Below, one piece after another: positions 14,078-26,300 of a DNA stretch of 33,190 nucleotides. The notes beneath the pieces are model-generated. The model made no database searches, had not been told where the DNA came from, and was given only the letters and a program-made list of their open reading frames with translations. A program made the translations under genes and the position numbers. Position 1 is the first letter of the stretch. The number at the start of each line of letters is the position of its first letter. The stretch is from JADHUC01 sp964617665 (GTDB taxonomy: Bacteria; Planctomycetota; Planctomycetia; Pirellulales; Pirellulaceae), in NCBI GenBank assembly GCA_964617665.1, contig CAZUAH010000093.1, positions 1 through 33,190 on the forward strand. The letters are read 5' to 3'.

Positions 14078-16399
14078 TTACTCCACCCACGACAGTTCCA
14101 GGTCCAATTCGCCGGTGGCAACGGGCACGGCCATTCGCGCCGTAGCCTTCGCGTCTCGCGTGACAAAGGAAGGGATCGCTCGCAGGCAGCCTTCGACGAA
14201 CTCCAGTTCCCACGCTAACGGCGGGCGGACGGCCATACCGGGATTGACCCGCAGGATCAATGGGTAGGCTTCTGGGCCGGCGATCGGCCAGTCGTTTTGC
14301 TCGGCGGCATCCAGGTCGCGAATCGCGATTTCAAATGACTCGCCATACATGACGGACAGACCGGAATTGCGACGGTTTGCGTCCTCGTCCTCGCGTAGCA
14401 ACGATTTCAGCACATCCAGATCCTCGTACAACGCCAGCCCCAATGTCATACCTGATTGGCCCATGACCACGGCATACCAATTGCCATTGTCGTATTTGTC
14501 GCAGCGTACGTGGATCGGGACGTCGCCTGGTACGTTCCGCCAAGGTGTTTTCTCGTAGTATTCGGCGGCAGCACGAAAGAAACCTCCGACATGCTTTGGC
14601 GTCACGCCCGGCGTGTCAATCAAAGCGGGCCCCTGTTCGGGGCCTGACAGAGATCGCTCCATCTCGCTGAAAATGAAGTCCATCTGGTCCAATCGGTCGG
14701 CAACGACGCAGTTGATGCCTAAAGGCTCCAGATGCGGAACGAGCGCGTCGTAGAAGTCCTCGGACACAACTTCGACGACACCTGGGGAATGAGGCTCGCC
14801 GGCTATTGGGCTGAGCATCGCTGCCAGGATGTTGTGCCATAGCGAGTCCGCGCTCGGCTCTTCTATCGTAAGGTCCTGGGCGAGGATCAAATCGTCTGTG
14901 CGGTTTGCCACCAACACGCTCCATGGACGTTGCGGTTCACCGCTCTCGGTGAGCCACACCGAGAGCTTGCGAGTGTCCGCCTGCCACACTTCTCCGATAT
15001 TCTGCTGCAGATCGTCTAATTCCGAAACACGGCCCTCCAATTCATCGGAAGATGGGCGAGGAGCATTGCCCATGGTCTCCATCACTTCGATCACATGATC
15101 GGCATGGTCCAGGCACTCACACAGCTCGCACTGGATGCCGATCCGATCCAGTTTGGCCTTCCACGTGTTAAGGTATGTCTTCAGGCGCACCTGAATGCAC
15201 TCCGGTCGCCGCGCCTCGCCGTCCTGCGGATCCCGCATGACCTGCAACAGATCTATCAGCACTTGGCTTGGCGTTGGCTTGGCGATGTCCTCAGGGGTCT
15301 CCAGGGCGATGACTTCGTCCTCTACTGGGGCCGTCACGACTAGAGTCCACGGCAGTTCCATATCTTCGTCGGAAGGTACACCGATCGCGGTTCGCCGCAT
15401 ATCAACTTGCCAGACCTCGCCTTCGGCCAACGGCAATTCGCTGACAGATCCTCTCACGAAGTCCCACGAAGGCCGCCGTACTTGGGGAGCCTCTGATGGC
15501 GCGATCTGCAGAGTTCTTCGCACCCAACTGACTGCCCCAGCCACACTTCGCCATCCCGTCAAGAAGTTCGCGGCGTAGGCGACCGCTTCGCTATCGTCCC
15601 CTCGCTGCACGTATTCCGGCAAGTCCATCGGAAGCTGTTCGTGGCCAAGCAGATATTTCGCGACGTGCGGATTCGCATCATGAGCTGCACGCAGCAGTCG
15701 TTGCGAAATGTCTGTGTCGCCTTCCTGGCGAAACGTCAAAAATGCGCGGCTGAACAGCCATTCCGCCGAGCCATCGTCCTCGTATTCCGTCAGGAGCTGC
15801 TGCAACTCGTCGTTGCGGCCCAAATCGCAGTAATACGAGCAAAGAACGTAACGTACCCCCTGATTATCATTGGGATTCAGACGTAACAATTCTCGGCAAT
15901 GATCCACCGCTTCCTCGCGCTGGCCTGCCGCCCATTGACATTGGGCCAAGCCCAGCCGAGCCCGCATATAGGGCCGCGTCTCCAAGATGCCCCAAAAATG
16001 GCCTTCGTATTCGCCAAACGCTTCCGGGCCGCCCAAGGCTCGTTCGCCCGCTTCCACGCCTAATCGGTACATTGTCGCCGCCTCGTTGGGCGACGGCGCG
16101 AGCTCCGCGATGCAGACAAACGCATCGGCGCAGTCGGGGCAAATGTCAATTGCCTCCGATGCCAGTTCCAGCCGCTCTTCCAGATCGTCTGCGTCATACG
16201 CCTGATACACCAAATCCTGGGCTGCGACCAGCGTCGAATCACCTTCGTCGATCATTCCGGAGTCGCCGAGGAACTGCCTCATAACGCCTTCCATCGCGCG
16301 TCGATCAGGCAAAGGTGCATCCACCGATTCCTTTGTCGAGGACTCACGTTGTTGGGCGCGAGCGGATTTCTTACGAGACTTGCGTTTTTTCTTGGACAC
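14078..16399 (-). CDS. ST7-like TPR protein with repeated C-terminal domains of unknown function
   Basis: 773 residues, no signal peptide, so cytoplasmic. It opens with a Lys/Arg-rich stretch (KKKRKSRKKSAR) that could contact nucleic acid. Residues about 55-290 are helical TPR-like repeats with RARLGLAQCQWAAG and LLRLNPNDNQGVRYVL, a pattern I associate with ST7-like TPR proteins in bacteria. Two related blocks follow. One begins at EVWQVD (E328) and the other at EVWQAD (E470); each continues with a W(T/S)xLV strand, a catalogue of acidic residues, and a GI.C..... .LD.(A/M)D segment near its end. From about 607 (YYEKTPW) a third, longer region resembles the DUF6930/DUF7309-type domains seen with SEC-C or TPR proteins; this naming is from memory. 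No catalytic motif is evident. It is transcribed away from the giant-protein genes across a 433-bp region. Confidence 0.7.
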   Translation of the reverse strand: MSKKKRKSRKKSARAQQRESSTKESVDAPLPDRRAMEGVMRQFLGDSGMIDEGDSTLVAAQDLVYQAYDADDLEERLELASEAIDICPDCADAFVCIAELAPSPNEAATMYRLGVEAGERALGGPEAFGEYEGHFWGILETRPYMRARLGLAQCQWAAGQREEAVDHCRELLRLNPNDNQGVRYVLCSYYCDLGRNDELQQLLTEYEDDGSAEWLFSRAFLTFRQEGDTDISQRLLRAAHDANPHVAKYLLGHEQLPMDLPEYVQRGDDSEAVAYAANFLTGWRSVAGAVSWVRRTLQIAPSEAPQVRRPSWDFVRGSVSELPLAEGEVWQVDMRRTAIGVPSDEDMELPWTLVVTAPVEDEVIALETPEDIAKPTPSQVLIDLLQVMRDPQDGEARRPECIQVRLKTYLNTWKAKLDRIGIQCELCECLDHADHVIEVMETMGNAPRPSSDELEGRVSELDDLQQNIGEVWQADTRKLSVWLTESGEPQRPWSVLVANRTDDLILAQDLTIEEPSADSLWHNILAAMLSPIAGEPHSPGVVEVVSEDFYDALVPHLEPLGINCVVADRLDQMDFIFSEMERSLSGPEQGPALIDTPGVTPKHVGGFFRAAAEYYEKTPWRNVPGDVPIHVRCDKYDNGNWYAVVMGQSGMTLGLALYEDLDVLKSLLREDEDANRRNSGLSVMYGESFEIAIRDLDAAEQNDWPIAGPEAYPLILRVNPGMAVRPPLAWELEFVEGCLRAIPSFVTRDAKATARMAVPVATGELDLELSWVE

Positions 16400-16832
16400 A
16401 AGCGGCTCCTTCCGGATTGTAGGGGGTGAGACCCGCCAGAGAAGTTCCTGTCGAATTCAAGTATTGTCCGGGGGCCATACCGGCAGATCAATACGGCTCG
16501 AACCGTTGTTTGCGAAGTTTTTCAGGGGCCCGCTGTCACGTGTCAGCGTTTAGTGACGTTGCCGACAGCCACTTCCTGACACCCCACAACCGATACATGG
16601 TGCCCGACCGATGCCTGCCTTGGCATAACCGTGTCGCAATGCCTGGCGTGCAACTATACTGAAATACAAGTCTTCTGTTACAAAGCCGTTACAGCCATTT
16701 CGAGGTGCACGAAGAACAATAGTGTCTGGTGCATCGTCTTGATATTGGCGGCGGTTCGTCGTTCTTGCGTCAGATCTGCGCGGCGGCAACGCCCGTATTG
16801 CCACAAGGCCCCCTTCTTCAAGGAACCAGGAT
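16400..16832. other. Divergent intergenic region, no gene
   Basis: These 433 bp separate the leftward TPR gene from the rightward giant-protein operon and should hold promoters for both. A -10-like TATACT is at 16655-16660, but no matching -35 lies at the right distance. The ribosome site AAGGA lies about eight bases before the ATG at 16833. I found no RNA gene or repeat. Confidence 0.4.
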
Positions 16833-19800
16833 ATGACGTCTTTACGCATCTGGGCCATCTGCACGTTTGTCCTTTTCTGCCATGTTGCTGCCGCGGCTCA
16901 ACCGCCGGCGGTCGAGAACAACGGAAACGAGGCGGATGACACGACCATCCGCGAACAGACCATCTACGTGCCATACTCGAAGCTGCAAAAGGTCTTCGAG
17001 GAGCAAGGGCGAGGCGTCTTCCTCCCCTACGAGCAATTCCAGAAGCTCTGGAAGCAGGCCCGCGCCGGCCTCCCCACCGAGCCCGACGAGGATCCGCCCG
17101 TGGCGGCTTTGGTCACCGAAATCGACAGCATGGCCACGGTGGGCGAGGAGGTGGTCAAAGTCGAGGCAGAGTTGAAACTCGAAGTCTTGAAAGAAGGCTG
17201 GCACGAAGTGCCGTTGCGGTTGGCCGACGCAGCGATCCTGTCGGCCAAGCTGGGCGACCAGCCGGCTCGCATCGTTTCCAAACCTCAGGTTGGCTACACG
17301 TTACTGGTGAAGAAGGAAGGGGAGCAGCCGGAAGAGCTGGAATTGGCGTTGGAGTACACCAAAGCGTTCTCCAAGTCACCGGGCCAGAACAGCGTATCAT
17401 TTCAGGCACCCCAAGCCCCAGTGAATCGCTGGGAAATCCGCATTCCGGAATCAGGGGTCAAAGTCGAAGTCCATCCGATGATCGCAGCCACCGAGGCGCC
17501 CGGCGACGATGCGGACGATGATCCGGCCGGCGAAACTGTTGTCTTGGCCTTTGTCGGCGCTGCACCAAGCATGCAAATCGACTGGACGCCAAAGGCCGAA
17601 GGCGCCGCCGGTTTGGAAGCGTTGGCTTCCGTGCAGGCGGAACAGCAAGTGACGATTGACGAAGGCGTAGTTAGCACCAAGACGAAGTTGTCGTACGAGA
17701 TTAGCCGTGCCGAATTGTCCCAGATGTCCGTCGAGGCACCGTCCGATCACCGGGTGCTAAACGTCTTCGATCCGAACGTCAAGGAATGGACGGTCGAGCA
17801 AGACGGAGACGTCAACAAGATCACGGTGCAATTGTACGAACCCGCCCGCAAAACGCAGACGATCACCGTCGAATTGGAGAAGTTCAGCGACGATCTGCTC
17901 GACGGGCCGGTTCCCGTTCCCGTTGTCAAATCGCTCGGGGTAGGTCGGCAACAGGGCGTGGTGCTTGTGCGAGTGACCTCTGCATTGCGAGCCGAGCCTG
18001 TTGCACGCAGCGGACTGCTGCAAATGGACGCTGCCAAAGGCTGGAACTTCTCCTATCGCTACGCTTCCCTGCCCTTCGACCTGCAGTTCAGTGTCGAGAA
18101 GGTCCAACCGCAGATTCGAACTCGTGAACTGGTTGAGGCCTACTTCGAGCCCGAGCGACTGACGGTCGACCTGTTCGTCCTTTACGAAATCAAACGCGCC
18201 GGCGTATTCCAACTGGAACTGGACGTACCGCAGGGCTTCGAAGTGGAGGATGTCCGAGGGCACGCTGCCGCAGGTGCCGCAGCGGTCGCCCGCGATACCT
18301 ACCATTTGCAGGGTGAAGACAAGACACGTCTGGTTGTCAATCTGTCCAGCAAGGCGGAGGGCAAAGTCGGGCTGTTTGTCGAGTTGATCCAACGCCTGGA
18401 AGACCCGAACTTGCTGACTCCGACCGGCGAAGCTTCCGATATCGCTTTGCCCTTTCCGCGTGTCGCTCCGGAAGGCATTGAACAGTCCACGGGCCGCATG
18501 ATCGTGTATGGACCGGAGAGCCTGCGCGTGAACCCGACCAAGCAAGACGGCGTGCAGGCGATTTCGACTGCCGAAGCGCTGGAAGACACCGCTTCCACGC
18601 GAAACGGCCGCTTCGGACAGGCACGCGAAGTGATGGCCTTCGCCTACACGCGCGAACTGGTCGATCTGGTGATGGCGGTTGAACGCCGCAAACCCTACAT
18701 AACGGCCCACCAGTTCCTGTTGGCGCGGATCGAATCCGGCGTCGTGAAGTACGAAGCCACGTTTTTCTACGACATCCGCTACAGCAGCGTCAAATCCTTA
18801 CGTCTGGACGTGCCAGCGGAATTGGCCAGCGAGATTCACAACGATACCACCGCGGTCGCGCGCGATGCGACTCTGGATCCGCAGCCGGACGATGCTGCCG
18901 ACGGGTACGTGGCATGGAGCCTGACGGGCGACAGGGAGCTGTTTGGCAAGGTGACGATGAAGTTCTCGTGGGAGAAGAAGATCAAGCAACTCGAAATCGG
19001 CGGAACCATGGAAGAACCCGAACAGCTTCCGAGGCTTGTGCCGAGAGAAGTCGATCGAGCTGAAGGGCAGATCGTGATCGCCAAGGCAGAAACGCTGGAC
19101 GTGCGGGAATCAGGCGAGCGGGTTGGCCTGCGACCGATTGATCCGCAGCACGATTTGATGGCCGGCGCACCAAAGGTGGACGACGCGGCGCGGGCGTTTG
19201 AATTCCACGACGATTGGGAACTGGCAATCACGGCCACGCGGTACGAGTTGATCGAAGTCAAGCGGACCAGCATCGAACGGGCGTTGGTGCGCATGGAAGT
19301 CACACGCAGCGGCGAGATTTCCGTGCAGGCACTTTACCGTATGCGAAGCGCTCGACAGCGTCTTGCGATTGTCTTGCCCGACGAAGTGAACTTCGACACC
19401 ATGCCGCTGATGATCAACGGCCGATCGTTTTCGCTGGAACGCGGAGAGCCGGAAAAACGCGAATTCTACATTCCATTGGCCGGTCAGAATCCGCAAGAAC
19501 CATTTCTGCTTGAATTGCGCTACACCATGCCAGGCGATCATCGCCGATTGGATCTACCCGAATTTCCCAGTCAACCAGCGATCCAGAAAGTGTATTTGTG
19601 TGCTTATGTTCCGCAAGAGTTGGCATTGTTGGGGTCCAAGGGGCCTTGGACCGACGAAATGGCGTGGCGATGGTATGAAGAACTCGACTCGAAGCCCGAG
19701 CCCCACAAAGACGACGGCGATCTGATTGAATGGGTCATCGAGGACCTGCCGCTGGATAACCCACCAGAAGAATTTGTCACGGATGGGCAGTTGTACACGT

Positions 19801-20348
19801 TTTCCACGCTCGCGCCGGCGGCGCCGCCGAAAGGCTCGTTGCGACTGGTGGCCGTAAACGAGTGGGTCCTGCATGTGTCGGTTTTTGCCATCGTTCTCGT
19901 TCTGGGACTGCTGCTGATCTTCCGACCGCTCAGCCACAAGTTCGCTGCAGTGGCCTTGCTGGTCGCGTTGCTTCTGGCGGCAGGCGTTTTCGTGCCGACA
20001 TTCTCGCGGCAGATCATGGATGGCGCTTTGCTCAGCGCCGTGTTGATCGTGGCGGCCGTGTGGCTGATATGGCACGTGATACGAGCCTGGCCCCACATCG
20101 TTGCTGCCCTCTCCCGCAGAAGACCTTCGAGCACGGAAAGCGAAGAACGGCCCGCGGACGTTGGCCCGGAGCCCGAATCACCGGCCGAGTCGCCACCTTC
20201 ACCGGCGGCGGAAGGTGCGCCGGAAGACGAATCGGCCATAACGGACCAGTCGAATGAGGAGGATGACTCCGAGAGCGCGAAGTCCGAGGAAGCCACCGGC
20301 GACGAGCCGGCCGACGATCAGCAGGAAGGAGGCCGCGACAATGCGTAG
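16833..20348 (+). CDS. Giant exported membrane-anchored protein, module copy 1
   Basis: 1171 residues of no recognised family. A signal peptide (MTSLRIW, hydrophobic core, AAA/Q) is followed by YVPY (45-48) and then FLPYEQFQKLW, a two-part signature that recurs in the next protein. Most of the chain is predicted beta-rich, with long stretches of short alternating strands. A later landmark is PYITAHQFLLARI near residue 622. Near the C-terminus there are about three hydrophobic helices (residues ~1010-1095: VLHVSVFAIVLVLGLLLIF, AAVALLVALLLAAGVFV, ALLSAVLIVAAVWLIW), then a ~75-residue acidic Pro/Glu/Ser tail. The bulk should lie outside the cytoplasm. The stop overlaps the next gene's ATG by eight bases, so the two are translationally coupled. 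The chain aligns by eye with both halves of the downstream protein (see findings). Function unknown; an envelope or surface structural role is only a guess. Confidence 0.85.
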   Translation: MTSLRIWAICTFVLFCHVAAAAQPPAVENNGNEADDTTIREQTIYVPYSKLQKVFEEQGRGVFLPYEQFQKLWKQARAGLPTEPDEDPPVAALVTEIDSMATVGEEVVKVEAELKLEVLKEGWHEVPLRLADAAILSAKLGDQPARIVSKPQVGYTLLVKKEGEQPEELELALEYTKAFSKSPGQNSVSFQAPQAPVNRWEIRIPESGVKVEVHPMIAATEAPGDDADDDPAGETVVLAFVGAAPSMQIDWTPKAEGAAGLEALASVQAEQQVTIDEGVVSTKTKLSYEISRAELSQMSVEAPSDHRVLNVFDPNVKEWTVEQDGDVNKITVQLYEPARKTQTITVELEKFSDDLLDGPVPVPVVKSLGVGRQQGVVLVRVTSALRAEPVARSGLLQMDAAKGWNFSYRYASLPFDLQFSVEKVQPQIRTRELVEAYFEPERLTVDLFVLYEIKRAGVFQLELDVPQGFEVEDVRGHAAAGAAAVARDTYHLQGEDKTRLVVNLSSKAEGKVGLFVELIQRLEDPNLLTPTGEASDIALPFPRVAPEGIEQSTGRMIVYGPESLRVNPTKQDGVQAISTAEALEDTASTRNGRFGQAREVMAFAYTRELVDLVMAVERRKPYITAHQFLLARIESGVVKYEATFFYDIRYSSVKSLRLDVPAELASEIHNDTTAVARDATLDPQPDDAADGYVAWSLTGDRELFGKVTMKFSWEKKIKQLEIGGTMEEPEQLPRLVPREVDRAEGQIVIAKAETLDVRESGERVGLRPIDPQHDLMAGAPKVDDAARAFEFHDDWELAITATRYELIEVKRTSIERALVRMEVTRSGEISVQALYRMRSARQRLAIVLPDEVNFDTMPLMINGRSFSLERGEPEKREFYIPLAGQNPQEPFLLELRYTMPGDHRRLDLPEFPSQPAIQKVYLCAYVPQELALLGSKGPWTDEMAWRWYEELDSKPEPHKDDGDLIEWVIEDLPLDNPPEEFVTDGQLYTFSTLAPAAPPKGSLRLVAVNEWVLHVSVFAIVLVLGLLLIFRPLSHKFAAVALLVALLLAAGVFVPTFSRQIMDGALLSAVLIVAAVWLIWHVIRAWPHIVAALSRRRPSSTESEERPADVGPEPESPAESPPSPAAEGAPEDESAITDQSNEEDDSESAKSEEATGDEPADDQQEGGRDNA

Positions 20349-23300
20349 CAAACCAATGACGCTGATTCCGATTTGCGCGGCCTTTCTATTGCTGGCTCTG
20401 TCGCCGGTAACCAGCCGCGACATCCTGGGCCAAAACGACGCTGACGAGAAGAAGCTCGTTCGCGAGATTTACGTTCCCTACGAAGACCTGAACGTACTGC
20501 TGGAGACCGAAGTACGACGGGCGTTCTTGACACGCGAGGAGTACGACGAACTGCTGGCGAAGGCCAAGGAGACCAAGCCAGACGAGCCGGCGCCGCATGG
20601 AGCGGTAATCCTTGCCGCTGAATACGATGCGAGGATCGAAGAAGGGCGCGCACGCCTGAAGGGCGTGTTGAACATCGAGGTTCTGGACGAAGGCTTACAC
20701 GCATTGCCGCTGGACATGGGTGGGATCGGTGTGCGCAGTGCGACCATGAACGGCAAGTCGGCGGCGATCGGTCTAAACGAAAAGGGCCAAGCGGTCCTGT
20801 TCGTCGACGGCGAAGGCCACAGCCACCTGGAATTGGAGATGGTCGCCCCGGTTCAGACATCGGCCGCACAACAGACGCTCGACTTTCGCCTGCCCACGCC
20901 CGCCGCCACGCGCATGCGAGTGACGGTGCCGGGCAACGTGGACGTGAAGAGTGGCGCTAAGTTGGTCAGCCGGGTGGTCGATGAGGCAGCCAGCGTGACA
21001 CGTCTTGAAATATTGCCCGCGCGCGGGCAGACGTCGCTGGTCATGTCGCTGAACAACCGCATGCTGCGGCGTCAGCGCGTGGTCGTCGCTCGCAGCATTT
21101 TGGTGGACGAAGTCACGGTCGGGTACGAACGACTGCACGCAACGGTTTCGCTGGACGTGCTGCACGGTGCAGCAGACCATTTTCGTTTTGCTTTGCCCGA
21201 GGGCTTCGAGCCTACCGAGGTTCTTGGCCCGGAGGTCTCCCGATGGGTCGTGAACGAAGCTGATGGCCAGCGTGCATTAGAGGTCATCTTGCGCGAAGCC
21301 GCGACTGAAACCGTGGTGCTGAACATTTCGGCCACCAGAACGCCAGCCCAGATGGCCGATTGGAGCATGCCGCAGTTGGTGCCGCTGGACGTAGCTGGAC
21401 AAGTGGCGATCGTTGGCTTGGTGGCCGAGGACCGTTTGAAGACCGAATCGCTGGCCTACGAAGGTTTGATACCTGTGGACAACGCCGCCTTGGCACCAGC
21501 CCTGCCCGAAAGCATCTTTCGCGCCGACCCTGGGGCCCCGCGCGTTCGTCAGGTCGCGGCGTACTACGCGCCTGGTCAGCAATACTCGCTGGAAGCCGAC
21601 TTTCGCAAGCCGCCCGGTCGGCTGGAGGTGACGACGAACCTGCTATTGATACTGGAAGAAACCGGACATCGCATACACGGCGGTTTCGCTCTGTTACCGG
21701 AAGTCGAAAAGCTGTTTTCCGTCCGCTTTTCTGTCCCCGCCGACTGGCACATCACAGAGGTTACCGACGTTGACGGCAAAGTTCTATCCATGGAGCGATA
21801 CGACGATCCTCAAGGGGAGTCGGTAGTGCATGCGCGGCTTCCTCATGGCGTTCCGCCGGGCAAGGTAACCAGCGTCCTGTTCAGAGCGTCCTGGGTCCCG
21901 GCGGAGTGGCTTGGCAGTTGGCCACAGCAAAACGTCGTGTTTCCTCGCTTTGCCGTCAAAGATGCGGCTCGCGACATCGGCGCAATCGCCGTTCGCGCGG
22001 ACGACGACCTTGTTGTTCGATCGGACGAGTTGACGGGCGTCATGCCGTTGGACGAAAAGGAAAAAGGGAATTACGGCCTGGCCGGTGTCCAGTCCAATTT
22101 GGCCTACCGTTACGATGGGCAGCCCTACCAAGCGACAATGACAGTGTCACGTCAAACGCCCACGATCACGGCCAGGAGCTTTTCGTTCCTGCGTATTGCC
22201 CCGGGCAGTCTGACGGCACACTACGAGATTATCTACGACATCCAGCAAGCTCGAACTCGCCGCTTGTCGCTGCTTCTGCCAAAGGAGACACCGACATCCC
22301 TCTTGATCGCTGGTTTGGACGGTGTGACGGTCAAGGAGTTCAGCAGCGAAGAGACTGACGACGGTCGTCGCTGGACAGCCCAGTTGGCCGAAGCAACGGG
22401 GGGCGCGGTCCGGCTGGCAGTCGACTTCCAGCAACCACTGAAGGACCAAGACCTAGACGACCATGCACTACCGCTCGTCCGAGCGGACGGAGTGGCGTAC
22501 CAGTCGGCTGTGGTCGCCGTGGAAGGCAGCGCGGAACTGGATATCGCAGTCAACACCGACGCTCGCCGCGTCGACGTGGGCGAACTGGTGGCAGCTCAAT
22601 ATCGCGTGGGCCGTCGATTGTTGGGCGCCTTTGAATTCGTCGGCGCCCCGAAGGAGGTCACTGTCGATGTGAATCGACGGCCGAGCTATGAGATTGCCAC
22701 GGCGATCGTCCAGCGGGCCGAGCTGGTAACGCTGCTGTCGACAGCGGGCTTGGCTCAGACGTCGGCTCGCTATCAACTGCGGACGAAGGCTCACTTCCTG
22801 GAGGTCAAGCTGCCGCCAAACCACACGCTGTGGTCCGTCTACTTGGACGGCAAGCCCGTGGGGCCGCAGCAAGATGGCGACAGTCTACTGTTGAGCTTAC
22901 CCACCACCAATCATATCGCCATACGAGATTTGCAGATTGTGTACGAAACGCCGGCGTCGCTGGTCAAGCTGATGAGCGACGTTCGGGCAGAAGCCCCGGT
23001 GCTACTATTGCGTGACACGCGCGATGCGGAGCAACGCGAAGTCCCCGCGGCCGACATCAAATGGGAATTGGTACTGCCGCCCGAGCATCGTGTTGTCGAA
23101 ACCCACGGCACGGTGTTCACGAAGCTACCGAAACGTGAATCGCCGATTTGGAATACGTTGGCAGCACTGTACGTTTCATTGGGAGGCATCCAGTCTCCCC
23201 TCCAATCCGCTCGCGAAGCAGTTCATGTCAGTATGGAACTAGGGGACGTTACGTGGGAAGAAGCGCGTATGCAAGCGTCGTCCGGTGATTCGTCGGCAAA

Positions 23301-26300
23301 TGGCTACTTCGAGGTCCTCGATGCCCCGAGCACCGATTCGGGGATATCAGTGGGCAGGGAGCCGACGAGTCCCAGAACGACAGTAGACGCAACGGACATG
23401 GACACGCCTATGGAGGCGACGGACCCGGCTGTTAAGGCCGAGCCTGCACCGCCCGCTGCTGAGGGCATGGGGGAACCCGCAGAGGCGGAAGAAGAAGCTG
23501 AAATGCCAGCGCAAGATGCGCCACGCGATGAGCCGCAGGGGCAACCGCAGGCGGAAACCCCAATCGGGCAACCAGGGCCGCCGCAAGGCGCTGTTGTCGA
23601 TGGCACTTCGGACACAGCAGTAAAGCAAGAAGGGAAGACGGCGAAGTTTTGGGCGTTAGAGGGCGTCCGCAGCCTGCGCATTGATTTGCAGCAGATCGAA
23701 GACGGAGACACCGTCACATTTCAGAGCCTTGGTGTGCGCCCGATGCTTGGAGTGACTCTGGTCAACGAGAACCAAATCGAATCCCTGGCTTGGGGCGTGG
23801 CGTCGCTCATCTTCGTGATCGGCCTTCTGTTGACCCGCTGCTCGGTTCGTGGCAAGGCAAAGTACGTTATCGTCGTCGCATTAGCCGCGCTGGTGGCGAC
23901 CGACTGGGTGGACCAGTTGGGTAACACTTTTGATTTCGCCTTCTACGCAGCCTGTATGCTGATTCCCTACTACCTGGTTGCCAGCGCGCTGAGGTGGCTG
24001 GCCAGGAAGTGTTGCTCCCGGTGTTGCCCGGGCGCAACTGCGAACGCTGGACAAGCTGCGGCCGGTGCATTGCTGTTGGCGATTGTTTTGACGGGTTTCT
24101 CGACCACAGCCTTTGCCCAGGCTCCAAAGCCGCCGGTCTTCGACCCCTCGGGACTGATCGATTTGCTGAAGCCGCCTAGGCCGGTAACGCTGCCGAAAGA
24201 TGCGGTCATCATTCCCTACAACGCGGATGACGGTGCCGAGGGGATCGAAAACGCCGAGAAGGTGCTGGTGCCGTATGAGAAATATGTCGAGTTGTGGAAC
24301 CGGGCGTTTCCAGACCAGAAGATCGAAGCGAAACCGCCGGTCGTCCCATACTCGTTGGCCGGTGCTGCGTTCGACGCGACGTTGGCAGGCGACGAATACT
24401 TGTTGCTGACAGGGCACCTGGACTTCGACACTTACTCGGACAAGGAAGTTCAAATCCCGTTGCAGTTGGAAGGCGGCGTCTTGGCCTCGGCCGTGCTGGA
24501 CGGCAAACCGGCACGACTGCAAATCGTACAGGCGACGATTTCTTCGAACCAACCCGAAGCGGCCAATGCGCCGGCTCAGCAACGATCGCAACAGGCGCCG
24601 AATGCTCCGCATCAGGGGAATCAACGCGATGCCCAAGTCGCCGCCGCGCCGCCCGACTGCTTTGCCCTACTGTATGCGTCCGGAGAAGGCCGCAAGCGAT
24701 TGGAGCTGGCAGTGCGCATCAAGCTCGAACGCCGCGGTGGCTGGCGTGTGGCTTCGGGCCGCGTCCCGGCCGCTCCAGCGACGGCGCTCACGTTGACCAT
24801 ACCCACAGCCGAAACGGAGGTAAGCATAACCGGCATCTCCGATCGGGGAGACTACGAGACAAAAGCCGATAACGAGCAGATCGTCACGGCACTGAGTGCG
24901 AACCAGGGTTTCAAAATCGAGTGGCGGCCCAAGGTGGCTGAAGGTCAAGTCGATCGCAGTTTGACTGTTGGCTCCGAAGCCGTTTTGGATGTTCAAGAAG
25001 ACGGTCTGCGTTTGATTTGGCGCTTGAACCTGCAGTTTCCGCGAAGTCATCGAGACGCGTTTTCCGTTCTGATCCCAGCCGACTACCTTGTCGAAAAGGT
25101 CGCTGGCGACAATGTCCGCGGCTGGCAGATCCAGCCCGACGACGAGGGACAACGTTTGGACGTGACGCTGCTGGACGAGGCCACCGATAGCGAAACGATC
25201 ACGCTGCACCTTTCGCGGCGCGGTGTAGTCCAGCCTGACGCCGCAACCAAACTGGATGCGCCGGTGGTCCTGGTTCGGGATGCGGCGCTGCACAAGGGCC
25301 GCCTAACGATCCGCCGAAGTACGTTGCTGGACCTGCAAATCGAAAACGTGTCCGGCCTGCCGCGCACTGATATCCCGACCGATGCCATCACCAGCGTCCA
25401 AGAGGGGGCCCCTGCCCAAGGAAACGCGTTGGGACTCCGTACCTATCAGGCGTACAACTTCAGTACAGCACCTTTCACCGTACGCTTGACGGCCGAGCCG
25501 GTCGTCAGCGAGACATCGGCCACGCTGCGGACGTTGTTGAGGATCGCCGAGCGGGAAACGACGCTGGAAAGTCAAGTGACGCTGAACGTCGACCGGCGTG
25601 CAGTCCATCGCGTGCGTATGTACGTCCCCGAATCGCTGGATCTTGAGTCAGTCTCAACGCCCGGCGATTTCGACTGGACGGTTACCAAGGAGCAAGGACG
25701 CGGGCTGCTGAGCATTTACCTGGCCGCTGGTCGCGATCAACCATTTTCAATTCAGATCATCGGTTCGCTGGGGCGTCGTCAGGCTGCGGACCCAGTTCCG
25801 GCGCCGAAGGTGGAGGTTTTGGACGTGGCGAGCCAGCAGGGCGACATCGTCGTGCAAATCGACCCTGCATTCGACGTCGCAGCCACTGGCTTGAAGGAGT
25901 GCAAGATTGTCCTGTTGAAAGAAACGTTTGGCTGGCTTCAGACCGACCAGCAATCCGCGTCGCGCCTGGCACTTCGATACGAGACGCTCGATGGCGAAGC
26001 GCCCGAGTATGACGCGACATTCGAGATCACGCCCCGCGAGGCTGTCGTCAAGGGCCACACGATAACAAACGTGATGGTCACCGACGTGGCAATCGAAGAG
26101 ACGATCATCGTGGACCTGACTATTCAAAAGGCGGGTATCCGCGAGGTGTCTTTCCTGCTGCCCGACTGGCTTGAGAAGGCCCGGATCAAGGCCCCGTTGC
26201 TGCGTCAGAAGACGGTCGAGGACGCGGGTGACGGCTGGAAGCGATTCCGGTTGGAGTTGCAGGAGGAAACGAAAGAACAGTACCGGGTGGTCGTGGAAAA

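Noticed and set aside
17757..18710. Open minus-strand frame of 317 codons within the first giant-protein gene
   Set aside because: No motif or ribosome site; explained as a shadow of the sense frame.
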